Shown here: positions 44,070 to 53,150 of the stretch, one piece after another
Position numbering within the stretch: the stretch's first letter is position 1
Layout of the letters: each line of letters opens with the position of its first letter
Origin: Candidatus Vecturithrix granuli
GTDB taxonomy: Bacteria; Moduliflexota; Moduliflexia; Moduliflexales; Moduliflexaceae
Assembly (NCBI GenBank): GCA_000739535.1
Contig: DF820471.1
Span: 136,903 to 200,902 of the forward strand
Direction: 5' to 3'
DNA: 64,000 nt
The notes under the pieces: model-generated
Databases searched by the model: none
What the model was told of the DNA's origin: nothing
What the model saw: the letters and a program-made list of their open reading frames with translations, nothing else
Made by a program: the position numbers and the translations under genes

Positions 44070-46229
44070 TTATTTTTCTGACACACTATAGAGGCTTCGA
44101 TAGCGGTGTTGGTCCCGCAGAACGCGTTTAACATAATTCCGAGTGGCGTTATACGTAATGTTTTCAACCACTTCTTCGTCATCAATGCCGATGTTTTGGG
44201 GCCACCATTTGTTTGTAGCATTGGGCCCGGCATTGTAGGCCGCAATGGCTCGGAACAGGTTGCCTTCGAATTTCTCAAGCATTTCGGCAATATAAGCCGT
44301 TCCGATCGCGATATTGGTTTCCGGTTCATACAATTGCGCTGTGGTAAATTGCTTGAGCCCAAGTCTTTTAGCAACCCGGGCAGCAGTAGATGGAATCACC
44401 TGCATCAGGCCCATGGCATTGGCATAAGACAGGGCGCGGGGATTATACGCACTTTCCTGGCGAATAATTCCCGCGACGAAAAAAGGGTCAAGGGTATTTT
44501 GAGCAGCATAGCGCGTAATCAAGTCCCAATAGGCTAACGGATATTGCAAGTACTCCAGGGCATAAGGAAATGGTGTTGACGAGTCTGCCAGTAAGGATTC
44601 TATCGTCGCCGCCAGTTGAATGCCTTTGAGATAGTCGCCAAACTGCGCATACACTCGACCTAAAAAATACACTCTCAAAAGGTTTTGTTCTGAATCCGAT
44701 TCAGACAGATCTTGTTTCTGCAACTGGTTTTCCAGCCACGCAATTTCTTTGCGCGCGTAGGTTTGAAGTTGTACAGATTCCAATTCAAACGCTTTGTGCA
44801 TAGAACGCAAGAGCATCTGAGTTTGTTCAGGAGTAAAGATCTGTTGGGCTTTCGCGACAAGTTCAGGAAACTTTGGTGATGTCCCGGAAAGGCGACGTTC
44901 AAGAGCAACAGGGGTATTCAGCAGGCGCAGGCGATCTTGAGCGCGGATCGCATAATACGATTCAGGGGCTGAGGACAATAACTGTTGGTAACACTTAATC
45001 GCGGCCCGGGAATTTTGCTGCTGTTCAAAACTCCGACCCTGCCAGTAGAAACATTCCTGGGTAAAACTCCCGGAAGGAAATGTCGAAATCGCCCGGGAAA
45101 ACATCCGGGCTGCCTGAATATACTGCCCGGCGAGATAATGAGACCAACCTGCCCGCCATAAAGCTTCCTCGGCAAATGAGCTTGCAGGATACCGTTTCTG
45201 TAAAGCGACGTACCATTGCGCAGCAACAGGATAGGCCTTTTGAGACTGAAAAATCCGTCCAATCACATAGTACGCATCATCTGCCCAGGAAGTCTGTCTC
45301 CAGGCTGTGATGATCTGCTGCATATAGTGTTTCGCTTCCTGGTTACGGTCTGCCTGCCAGTCTTTTACGCCAAGCGTATAGAGAGCTTGCGCAGTCAATT
45401 CGGGCTGAGATGCTGCATAACGAGATGCCAATTGTCCAAGTAATTCTCTGGCCTGGGCTGATTTCCCAGCTTGAAAATAGGCTTCAGCAAGATTGATTTC
45501 GTTTTCGCCCAAACGCAAGCTTTGCGAATAACGTTTCCGGTACAGTTCATATTGTTGAATCGCCAGAGAATACGCTTTGGCGTCTAGCAAGGCTTTCGCG
45601 GAATTTAAGAGCAGATCTTCCGTCCATACCAGGGAAAATTCAGGATGTCTGTTCAACAATTGTTCTAATTGCTTCTTGGCATCCTGCAAAAACGTATGTT
45701 TTGGGGAAAAAAATGTCGCTTGCGCCAAAGCTGACACAGCGTGCTCAACATTGTTCGTCTCGATAAATGCCAGCCCCAATTGGTAATATAATTCTCCCCG
45801 ATTCAGATCAGAATCAGACAATAAATTCTGATAAATCGAGATAGCATCAGTCGTTTGTTTCAGCTTCACCAGGAGATTCGCAACATTGAAACGCACTTCG
45901 TGCGCTAACGGATGATCTGGATAGGTTTTGAGAAATTGCTGGAGTTCTTGCAGCGCTTCCTCCGGGCGTTTTCCATTACGATAACTTTCTGCCAGGAAAT
46001 ATTGGACATAATCCTGCAATTGCGGATAGTGTCCGTCTAATTGCGCGAACATCAGAGCAGCACTTTCATATTGTTTTGTATCAAAAAGTTGGTAGGCAGA
46101 CATGAACGTCTGCCGTAGTTGATCCAAAGAACGAGTCTCGAAAGATTCTTGCGCGAATGTCTGGGGGACTATCAGCATCTGGAGTACGATGAACACTGAA
46201 ATAATAAGGATCTGTTTTTTCATGAGCAT
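44070..46229 (-). CDS. Soluble lytic murein transglycosylase with TPR region
   Basis: 719 residues. Signal peptide (about 1-27, ending QTFAQ), then a long solenoid of TPR-like helices (about 40-440), then the transglycosylase domain with catalytic Glu 592 in IIRQESAYNPRALS and the following GLMQVIPSTA and AYNAGP motifs. It cleaves peptidoglycan glycan strands in the periplasm, giving anhydro ends, as in Slt70. The start may be the ATG at 46229 or at 46223. Confidence 0.93.
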   Translation of the reverse strand: MLMKKQILIISVFIVLQMLIVPQTFAQESFETRSLDQLRQTFMSAYQLFDTKQYESAALMFAQLDGHYPQLQDYVQYFLAESYRNGKRPEEALQELQQFLKTYPDHPLAHEVRFNVANLLVKLKQTTDAISIYQNLLSDSDLNRGELYYQLGLAFIETNNVEHAVSALAQATFFSPKHTFLQDAKKQLEQLLNRHPEFSLVWTEDLLLNSAKALLDAKAYSLAIQQYELYRKRYSQSLRLGENEINLAEAYFQAGKSAQARELLGQLASRYAASQPELTAQALYTLGVKDWQADRNQEAKHYMQQIITAWRQTSWADDAYYVIGRIFQSQKAYPVAAQWYVALQKRYPASSFAEEALWRAGWSHYLAGQYIQAARMFSRAISTFPSGSFTQECFYWQGRSFEQQQNSRAAIKCYQQLLSSAPESYYAIRAQDRLRLLNTPVALERRLSGTSPKFPELVAKAQQIFTPEQTQMLLRSMHKAFELESVQLQTYARKEIAWLENQLQKQDLSESDSEQNLLRVYFLGRVYAQFGDYLKGIQLAATIESLLADSSTPFPYALEYLQYPLAYWDLITRYAAQNTLDPFFVAGIIRQESAYNPRALSYANAMGLMQVIPSTAARVAKRLGLKQFTTAQLYEPETNIAIGTAYIAEMLEKFEGNLFRAIAAYNAGPNATNKWWPQNIGIDDEEVVENITYNATRNYVKRVLRDQHRYRSLYSVSEK

Positions 46230-46558
46230 ACTATGAATTACACAATGTTTACAGTGTATTTCTGAAAATTACAATAGTGGAATTTTGAAAATTTTCACAT
46301 TCTTATTCAACCAAATCTGGCTTCATTGTTCTAAAACTCGAACATCAGAAACTTGTCAAGTGTTAATCGTAAGTTTCACTTTTTTACTTCCAATATGAAA
46401 AGAATTTTACGATAAGTGATGTTTTTTCTTGACTTTTCTTTTCCAGAGAAAAAAAGAGCAACGTTAAATGTCAGTATGACATGAAATGTTGAGAATTTAG
46501 GATTAACATAGGGGGGCACTTTAACCATGAACATGAAAAAAAGGAGGGATGAATTAAC
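46230..46558. other. Gap between slt and M23 peptidase genes
   Basis: A 329-base A/T-rich region between divergent genes. Only the AGGAGGG ribosome site of the M23 peptidase gene (46541-46547) is clear. No repeat or RNA gene is seen. Confidence 0.4.
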
Positions 46559-47656
46559 GTGGACTGTGATACAGGGGGGTATTTGCGTTTCACAAAGATC
46601 GCCCTGGGTATTCACCGCTATTGTTTCGTTTGTATCCTGTTAATAACGTGTATCACTTTTGGCTGTAGTCATATTCCTGACACAGAACTTCTATCGTATG
46701 CTGTCATTCCAGATCAGTCAATGTTATCAGTTCAAGATGAGTATTTTGAATGTGATGACGAAGAAGGAGGAGACCTGCAAGAAGATCCTGATCTCATATT
46801 GGCGGATGTGGTCGTAGAAGAGCAATTGATGTCTGAATTTGTCGGCGACCCCGATGCACCCTTTTCATTGCAAGAAGAGTGTCATCCGGAAGAATTGGTA
46901 GGAAGTGTGTGGTTTTCAGTTCCTGAACCGGAACTCAGCGAAGATCCATTAATTGAAGAAAATTGTGCTGATAGTGCGTATGCGTGGTGTAATCCGGATT
47001 ATGAAACTGAATATCTTGCCTATCTTGAAGAACAGAAGAATCTGAGTGCACAACCAGTCATTTTCCCGAATTTTGTTGCCCCGGTCGAAGGCGGTTTGAT
47101 TTTGAGGGGGATGCAAGCCGCGAGAAAAGGGCGAAGAGGTCATTATGGGTTGGATATCATTCCATCCTCAAAAGAGAGGCGAGGGACCCCGATTAAAGCA
47201 GTGGAAGATGGCGTGGTGGTTCGCGTCGGTCAGGGGACGCGTTATGGCTATTATACGGTGTTATATCATCAAAATGGCCTTTTTTCGCTCTATTCCCATG
47301 TGTTAAAAGACAAATTGAAGACTATCGGTCAGAAGGTTCAGCGAGGAGAAACGATTGCCCTGATGGGAAAAAGCGGAAATGCCCGCGGGTATCATTTGCA
47401 TTTTGAATTAATTGACTTACGCGAGTTGTGGACATTTGACACGAGTATTGACGAATTTATAACGGCTCTATGTCACTGCTCAGTCAATAAAGTTCAACTC
47501 AATCAATTGAATAAGTTGCTTTTTAGTAAAGCCACGAAACAAGATCCGCTTTGGACTATTCCGGGGCTGGCCTGGGCAAAATGGGTTAAGGGACAGCTTG
47601 TTGCCGTTCCCCTTGAAGAAGGCCAGGTTCAACCCCAGATTGCGAAGAAGAAATAA
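46559..47656 (+). CDS. M23/LytM-domain peptidase
   Basis: 365 residues with a GTG start. A hydrophobic segment at about 20-36 ends in a Cys (ITFGCS), so it may be a lipoprotein, although the lipobox is not ideal. An acidic region (about 60-150) is followed by the LytM domain: HYGLDI (first His and Asp zinc ligands), YGYYTVLYH, and HLHFE (HxH ligand). All three zinc ligands are kept, so it should be an active endopeptidase on peptidoglycan cross-links, or an activator of amidases. AGGAGGG lies before the start. It is followed by a bidirectional hairpin. Confidence 0.9.
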   Translation: MDCDTGGYLRFTKIALGIHRYCFVCILLITCITFGCSHIPDTELLSYAVIPDQSMLSVQDEYFECDDEEGGDLQEDPDLILADVVVEEQLMSEFVGDPDAPFSLQEECHPEELVGSVWFSVPEPELSEDPLIEENCADSAYAWCNPDYETEYLAYLEEQKNLSAQPVIFPNFVAPVEGGLILRGMQAARKGRRGHYGLDIIPSSKERRGTPIKAVEDGVVVRVGQGTRYGYYTVLYHQNGLFSLYSHVLKDKLKTIGQKVQRGETIALMGKSGNARGYHLHFELIDLRELWTFDTSIDEFITALCHCSVNKVQLNQLNKLLFSKATKQDPLWTIPGLAWAKWVKGQLVAVPLEEGQVQPQIAKKK

Positions 47657-47673
47657 GACGAGCCTATCATCTG

Positions 47674-47707
47674 AAAAACCGGGTTTGTTAGCAAACCCGG
47701 TTTTTTT
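47674..47707. terminator. Hairpin between convergent genes
   Basis: 14-base arms (47674-47687, 47692-47705), core AAACCCGG, with a run of seven T after and five A before. Lies between the M23 gene and the convergent unknown gene. Member of the dispersed hairpin family. Confidence 0.85.
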
Positions 47708-47710
47708 GCC

Positions 47711-49192
47711 CTACTTTCGATGCCCATTCGAACGATCTCCCAATTTTTCTGAAATTCCCACATAATACTCAATGCTATCTTCCAGAAACTGGAGATGATT
47801 TTTGTAGGTCGTGTATTGTTGCTCAAGCAGCATTTCGAACGGCTTTGAGTGGGGAATTTCAGTTCTTTTGGCCTGTTTAATCTGTTGGGCTTCCTGAGCA
47901 TGGGCTTTGAGAAAGCGGGGAGATGGTTCGAGGTTGACGAGTAAACCGAGGATATCAATCACCAGTTCAGAGAGATGGGATTTACTGACAGCATCTGCCT
48001 GTTCCTGAATTCCAGGTATTGCCTCAAGGCGTTCAAAACTTGCAGTCACAATTTTACGCATCTGTGCGATGTTGAGCATTTCCTTGTGATCTTTACGATA
48101 ACACCAGGGACAAATGGCGCGTATATACGGAATTTTTGCCAGGAATGTCGGATTTTTCCACAGCACATCCTCAATAATGGGGCGCAACTTGTATTGAGTA
48201 ATATCGGCAATTTTGCCTTTTAATTCTCGTAGTTCTTTGTTGAGAGAAATATCCTTTGGAGGAAATTGAATAAAGGATCCTAATTCCAGAAGTCGTAACA
48301 ACAAAATAGGCAGTCCATGGTGCATTTTGAGAATTTCCAGCAAGACAATTAACGCATAGGCGCATTGGTTTCGCATCTGTCGCATGCTGAGATCATATAA
48401 CGCCTTCTGATCTAACATGTTCAAGGCTGAGTGCAATTGTTGACGGTGTGCTTCCAATTCTGACACCGGATGATCGAGTAAGAGTTGAATTATGCTGAGA
48501 ACGCCTGAAGTTTCAATCGAGATCCGTGACACGGAAAACGTGACGTATTTGCGGATCAATGCTTGCACTCCCGCTGAAATCTGATCGGAAAGTTCAATAT
48601 CTTCCCCTGGAGTAGGAGGTTCTAATTTATGGATCAATTGCACAATGCGTTGCGCAAGTTGATGATACACTCGACTGTCTTCATTTTTTAACGAATCGCC
48701 GAACACGTCTTGTTCTAAAAGTTGACTTTGTTCTAAGAGTTTGTGCAAACGATTTACGCAAGATTCTTTAAGTTCTTCCTCTTGAGCAATCACCTCAGCA
48801 TACTCCTCAAGCAAAGTCAAACATTCCACTTTATCTGCATCAGGAATGTCATCTACCAGCAAAATATAGTGAAAATGATCAAGGAATTTCCATAAGTTGG
48901 AACGAAAATAGTAATAAATGGCTTTTTGCGGTTCAGGATGATTTGCCAGTTCCTTGATTGAAGTAATCATGCGTTTCAGATCTGCCTTGGCCTGCAAGAC
49001 TTTGATGGACATCACCATATATTTCAAGCGTTCAGTGGAAGCCAGATTTGAGTAATCGGCTGAACGCCGCCGCCATTGCAGTTTAAATTCACGTAGATCC
49101 ATCTGATCTACAGCTTGCTTGACTTTGAGGAGATCTTCTAAGAGTACTTTGTGCTCCATCATATTTTGAAGAAATAGCTGAGAATTCAACAT
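47711..49192 (-). CDS. Unknown helical protein
   Basis: 493 residues, almost all helical, rich in Leu, Glu, Gln and Arg, without signal peptide or membrane segment. I recognise no family. Two Cys in ICPWCYRKDH (about residue 371) may bind metal. The ATG at 49192 has AGAGGG before it. It is 127 bases downstream of the M48 protease gene on the same strand. Confidence 0.75.
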   Translation of the reverse strand: MLNSQLFLQNMMEHKVLLEDLLKVKQAVDQMDLREFKLQWRRRSADYSNLASTERLKYMVMSIKVLQAKADLKRMITSIKELANHPEPQKAIYYYFRSNLWKFLDHFHYILLVDDIPDADKVECLTLLEEYAEVIAQEEELKESCVNRLHKLLEQSQLLEQDVFGDSLKNEDSRVYHQLAQRIVQLIHKLEPPTPGEDIELSDQISAGVQALIRKYVTFSVSRISIETSGVLSIIQLLLDHPVSELEAHRQQLHSALNMLDQKALYDLSMRQMRNQCAYALIVLLEILKMHHGLPILLLRLLELGSFIQFPPKDISLNKELRELKGKIADITQYKLRPIIEDVLWKNPTFLAKIPYIRAICPWCYRKDHKEMLNIAQMRKIVTASFERLEAIPGIQEQADAVSKSHLSELVIDILGLLVNLEPSPRFLKAHAQEAQQIKQAKRTEIPHSKPFEMLLEQQYTTYKNHLQFLEDSIEYYVGISEKLGDRSNGHRK

Positions 49193-49318
49193 CGAAACCC
49201 TCTTCTGAAAACAATCATCCATAAAACCGCGTCACCAATACCAAACGGAACCGGAATACACAATCTGCTGGAAAATCCGTCAATTCTTGTATAAAGACAG
49301 TTCAGAAGAGCTTGACGT

Positions 49319-50323
49319 TTAATGCGAAGAGAAATTTTCGTTCTCCTCAATTTCTTCATAGTTGCCAGAATATTGTCCGGAAAGAATCTGTAAATAGTCG
49401 CCATGTTTCACCCACGTCAGAATCTCGGACGTGCGCCACACCGGAAACGGATGCGATTGATACATGACTTGTAATAAGACATACACTTTATTTAAGGTAC
49501 TATCGTCTTGATCAAGTTGAAAATCTTCAGCCTGCCGGATAAATTCCTGATAATCCATCTGCTCGTAGATTGAGCGACTGCCCCCTGCCAGTTTCATTAA
49601 TGCACAAATTGCAACATCAACTTTTCTTACAGCGAGTAATCCAGCGCGATCAGCCGTTAATTCCGAGCAGCGATCCCATTGTAACAATGCAAGTTGTAAC
49701 GGCGTTGTCAGGAATCGTCCCAGACCGAAGGTCACCTCTGCCAGGGCTGAAGCCGCACCAGAGAACAGTCGGGAAGCCATTTTGTATAAGACATGATTCG
49801 CTTGCCAATGCCCAAGTTCATGCCCCAATACATACACAAGTTCATCATCCGTCATCAGATCGAGCAGACCCGAAGTCACCACGACAAAGGGCTTTTCAAC
49901 GCCAGTGGTATAGGCCGTCACGATTGGTGATTGCAGAACATATAGATCAGGAATGTTCTCTATCGCCAGGCTATAGGCGGCCTGAAGGAAGAGTTGATAT
50001 AAGTGCGGAAGTTGCTTTGGCGTGACCGCAACGGTGTTCGCTTTATGAAACAGTCGGTTTGCGCGTTCATAACTCTCTTTGATCAGAGTTTTCAGCACAC
50101 TGTCAACCCCCGGAATTTTTTTGATGCTTTCCATCGCTTGTGTATCGAAGCGGTGCTCATAGGCACGTGATGAAAGATGACTCAAGGCCGCATGTTCTGC
50201 CACAAAAAGAGCCTCATGGCACTTTCCGCATTTAGCCAGTGAGATATTGTGAAACACGGTCTCAAAGGGGATTCTATTTTTGGCCTGACAAAACCGACAC
50301 GTAATAATTGTACTTTCTGACAT
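49319..50323 (-). CDS. M48-family metalloprotease with N-terminal zinc ribbon
   Basis: 334 residues. Cys 9, 12, 32 and 35 form a thioredoxin-like zinc ribbon at the N-terminus. HELGH at 168-172 is the zinc protease site, and SELTADRAG near 220 gives the third ligand. Unlike HtpX, it has no clear membrane segments, so it may be soluble. The ATG at 50323 is best spaced from AAAAGGA; 50329 and a TTG at 50338 are alternatives. Confidence 0.88.
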   Translation of the reverse strand: MSESTIITCRFCQAKNRIPFETVFHNISLAKCGKCHEALFVAEHAALSHLSSRAYEHRFDTQAMESIKKIPGVDSVLKTLIKESYERANRLFHKANTVAVTPKQLPHLYQLFLQAAYSLAIENIPDLYVLQSPIVTAYTTGVEKPFVVVTSGLLDLMTDDELVYVLGHELGHWQANHVLYKMASRLFSGAASALAEVTFGLGRFLTTPLQLALLQWDRCSELTADRAGLLAVRKVDVAICALMKLAGGSRSIYEQMDYQEFIRQAEDFQLDQDDSTLNKVYVLLQVMYQSHPFPVWRTSEILTWVKHGDYLQILSGQYSGNYEEIEENENFSSH

Positions 50324-50540
50324 AGACATCCTTTTCAAACACGGTAGTAAACGCTATTTTCGCCTTTGCCCGAAAAAAAGAAAAAGGAAAAACTGCTATT
50401 ATTGAGTGACTAAAAATATATTCACATTATGACAATTTCATAAGGATTATGAAAAAAGATTTGTCAAGAATTCTCTATTAAAATGAGAATTTCAAGAAAT
50501 TACGCACGAAAGTTGTTGAGAAAAAAGAAAAAAGGAGAGA

Positions 50541-50573
50541 AAAACCGAGTTTTTTGAAAAACTCGGTTTTTAT
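50541..50573. terminator. Hairpin after glycine-zipper lipoprotein gene
   Basis: 14-base arms (50541-50554, 50557-50570), core AAACCGAG, A- and T-flanked. Lies downstream of the minus-strand lipoprotein gene. Variant member of the dispersed hairpin family. Confidence 0.75.
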
Positions 50574-50596
50574 ACCTGAGGCCCATCGCTTGCGAT

Positions 50597-50890
50597 TTAG
50601 TAACGTCGGGGTGGAGACTGATAATACCCTGACTGTTGGCGATAGTAGGGATATTGAGTACTATTATTATATTCATATTGTTCAATGGCATCGCCAATGA
50701 CTGCGCCAGCCACGCCGCCAACAGCCGCGCCAATCAAGGTGCTTTCAGTGTTATGGCCGATATCCTGGCCGGCCCAGGCTCCTAAGGCTGCGCCAATTAC
50801 CGCGCCTTGCTGTGTCCGGTAGGTAGGCCCGCACCCGGCGCTTACAAGAGCAACTCCCATAATTACGACAAGTAACAATGTTTTCTTCAT
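50597..50890 (-). CDS. Glycine-zipper outer-membrane lipoprotein
   Basis: 97 residues. Signal peptide with lipobox VSAGC (Cys 20). The middle holds a glycine zipper (GAVIGAALGAWAG and GAAVGGVAGAVIGDAIEQ, about 29-70) like the 17-kDa surface antigen/SlyB group. The tail is rich in Tyr, Gln and Pro. Such proteins sit in the outer membrane and respond to envelope stress. GGGAGG precedes the ATG. Confidence 0.88.
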   Translation of the reverse strand: MKKTLLLVVIMGVALVSAGCGPTYRTQQGAVIGAALGAWAGQDIGHNTESTLIGAAVGGVAGAVIGDAIEQYEYNNSTQYPYYRQQSGYYQSPPRRY

Positions 50891-51509
50891 AGGTATCTTC
50901 CTCCCTGGAAGTTTTGCCAGGATTTCACTGCAAATTTTCTCCAGCCTAAAATTTACATCTGAAATTATCTGACACTTATCCTCAAAGATTTTTCCTTGTT
51001 GGTTAACCCATGGTTTGCAATCCGATAAAAAGACAGGTCACTCAACAAAAGGAAAAATTTTATAAGCTATTTCTTGCAATTTTTAATAAAGCAATGATTA
51101 TGCCATCTGATAAAATTTCTGAAATCTTTTCCAGAAAATACGGGAAACGTCGCAGATTTTCAGATGATGTGTTGATTGACCTTTCAGAAATACTTCCAAT
51201 AAAATGTATTTGACTATATTAGTTTTCGGAATCATGACTTCTTGTTTAGTCATAAGATTTCTTTAATATACGAGTAACTGCAAACATGAAACATAAACGT
51301 CACGATTTAACACGTAGTGCTTCAAGTATTGTAGAAATGAAATCGTTCCCCCCATATCCTTGCCTACCGCGTAGCGGTTTTGGATCGCCTACGGCGAACA
51401 AAGGAGGGAGGGGTGAGCTTCTCTCGTTGCTACACTACTGTATTGCCTACGGCGAAAAGATAAACTAAGTCGTGACGTTTGCTTCATTCTTGTAGTTCCT
51501 TATCTCATC
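50891..51509. other. 619-base gap before moaC
   Basis: No gene is convincing here. From 51340 to 51465 the word GCCTACGGCGAA occurs twice within a C/G-rich stretch (including CCGCGTAGCGG); a close relative, GCCTGCGGCGAAAAGAT, occurs at 63787-63803. No molybdenum-cofactor riboswitch could be recognised in front of moaC. Confidence 0.4.
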
Positions 51510-52031
51510 ATGGAACATTTGACGCACTTTGACGAACATGGCCAATCCAAAATGGTGGATGTCAGCGAGAAAGCCGTGACAATGCGCGAGGCTGTAGCAC
51601 GGGGCAAAATTACAATGCGGCCCGAAACTTTTGAGATGATTGTGAATAAGGCCATGTATAAAGGCGATGTACTCGAAGTCGCTCGCGTCGCTGGCATTAT
51701 GGGCGCGAAACACACCAGTGATCTCATTCCGATGTGTCACCCCTTAACGATTACCGGAGTGACAATCTCCTACAATCTTTTGTCGCAAGATGCCGCCATT
51801 GAAATTGAAGCAGTCGTCAAAATCACCGCGAAAACCGGCGTTGAAATGGAGGCGCTGACTGCTGTATCGGTTACAGCATTAACAATTTATGATATGTGTA
51901 AAGCCGTTGATCGCGGGATGGTGATCTCCGATATTCGCCTGATCAAAAAAAGCGGAGGAAAGAGCGGAATCTTTTTGGCAGAAGCAGAAGAAACAGAAAA
52001 AGAAGATCGAAATTCCCAAATTTCTGCTTGA
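51510..52031 (+). CDS. moaC: Cyclic pyranopterin monophosphate synthase MoaC
   Basis: 173 residues. It makes cPMP from the MoaA product in molybdenum-cofactor synthesis. KMVDVSEKAVTMREA at the start, LIPMCHPLTITGV (about 72-84) and GVEMEALTAVSVTALTIYDMCKA (about 110-132) are family hallmarks with active-site Lys, His and Asp residues. No other moa genes are present in the window. No ribosome site is seen before the ATG. Confidence 0.95.
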   Translation: MEHLTHFDEHGQSKMVDVSEKAVTMREAVARGKITMRPETFEMIVNKAMYKGDVLEVARVAGIMGAKHTSDLIPMCHPLTITGVTISYNLLSQDAAIEIEAVVKITAKTGVEMEALTAVSVTALTIYDMCKAVDRGMVISDIRLIKKSGGKSGIFLAEAEETEKEDRNSQISA

Positions 52032-52124
52032 CTCAAATCTCGTTACAGGATTGATGAGTAAAAGGAGCGATATTTTTGCTAGGAGTGAAATCATCATTTC
52101 GTTCTATATGATAGAGGAGATGAC

Positions 52125-52793
52125 ATGGGAAAACGAGATTATTATGCTATTTTAGGGATTGCCAAAAATGCCTCTGATGCAGACATTAAAAAAGCATATC
52201 GCCAGGCGGCGTTAAAATATCATCCGGATCGGAATCCCGGCAATTCAACCGCAGCTGAAAAATTCCGCGAAGCGGCGGAAGCCTATGAGGTGCTCTCTGA
52301 CCCGGAGCAGCGTAAGCTATATGATCAATACGGCCATGACTTTGGCAAACGGCGCGGCGCGCCGCAATATGAAGAACCCACGCCGCCGCCACCGCCGCAC
52401 CACCGGCCTTCTGAGATCATGGAAGAGTTGTATATTGAATTGGGGTGGATGCTTGTAAATGAACACGGCCGCTATATTCCTGTTGATATTTTTCAGGCCA
52501 TGTTTGCTGAAGAACTCCGCGCAGGAATCCAGCTGCCTTTTGTGTATGAACGCACACGTCATCCTGCTACCGGAGCGACAGTAGTCTGGCTGCAAAAAAT
52601 TAAAAAGAGTCAATTAGAAGCAAAGAAACGCTCAACCATTGACGAACCGAATGTTTCATATTTAAAAGAAGCCTTAGCAGAAGTCGGATTGTCAGTGCAC
52701 GATCTTTCATTTTCCCAATTACTCCAATTTACAAAGGATATAGGTGTATCAATTGGAGTCAAGGTGCTGAAAACTCTTGTCGGAAGAAAATAA
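52125..52793 (+). CDS. J-domain co-chaperone
   Basis: 222 residues. Residues 4-68 are a complete J domain with HPD (33-35) and [14 protein letters not shown]. The Gly/Phe and zinc domains of DnaJ are absent; instead a Pro-rich linker (PPPPPHH) leads to a C-terminal region of about 130 residues that I do not recognise. It would stimulate an Hsp70 for particular clients. GAGGAG precedes the ATG. Confidence 0.88.
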   Translation: MGKRDYYAILGIAKNASDADIKKAYRQAALKYHPDRNPGNSTAAEKFREAAEAYEVLSDPEQRKLYDQYGHDFGKRRGAPQYEEPTPPPPPHHRPSEIMEELYIELGWMLVNEHGRYIPVDIFQAMFAEELRAGIQLPFVYERTRHPATGATVVWLQKIKKSQLEAKKRSTIDEPNVSYLKEALAEVGLSVHDLSFSQLLQFTKDIGVSIGVKVLKTLVGRK

Positions 52794-52819
52794 GTTTGGG
52801 GTTATAATTTTTCAGAGTG

Positions 52820-52853
52820 AAAAACCAGGTTTCTTCGAAGAAACCTGGTTTTT
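52820..52853. terminator. Hairpin after J-domain gene
   Basis: Perfect 34-base palindrome (17+17), core AAACCAGGTTTCTTC. It follows the J-domain gene by 26 bases. Member of the dispersed hairpin family. Confidence 0.8.
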
Positions 52854-52912
52854 AAAATGCTCAAAAGCTGATCTGAAATTCTGAAATCTGTTAACTGAAT
52901 AGAATGTACTCC

Positions 52913-52951
52913 GGCCTTCTTGTTTATTCAAGCACAATAAACAAGAAGGCC
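52913..52951. repeat. Strong hairpin upstream of small gene
   Basis: 16-base perfect arms (52913-52928, 52936-52951; GGCCTTCTTGTTTATT type) with a seven-base loop. It lies 19 bases before the small Cys-rich gene at 52971, so it may be a leader structure or a second terminator for the J-domain gene. Confidence 0.75.
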
Positions 52952-52970
52952 CGCAGTCCATTTTGCTCCT

Positions 52971-53150
52971 ATGGTGTTATGTCAACACGATCATTGCAAG
53001 CATTTAGTTCCTGTCACAGATAGTTTTGACGGCCAGGAAATTATTATTGGGTATCAATGTGGAGAAGGCTTTGCAATTGAAATTAACGATACGATCGGCT
53101 ACGCCCGCATGGCATCTGAATGCGAGAAATATGAGAAAAGTGAAGAATGA
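52971..53150 (+). CDS. Small Cys/His-rich protein coupled to mutL
   Basis: 59 residues beginning MVLCQHDHCKHLVPV. Cys at 4, 9, 34 and 53 plus His at 6, 8 and 11 suggest a small metal-binding fold. Its TGA overlaps the mutL ATG as ATGA (53147-53150), which supports translation and coupling. No family is recognised. The ribosome site is weak; a strong hairpin lies just upstream. Confidence 0.7.
   Translation: MVLCQHDHCKHLVPVTDSFDGQEIIIGYQCGEGFAIEINDTIGYARMASECEKYEKSEE

Noticed and set aside
51236..51509. Molybdenum-cofactor riboswitch before moaC
   Set aside because: I could not trace the conserved paired elements; the region contains other repeats.
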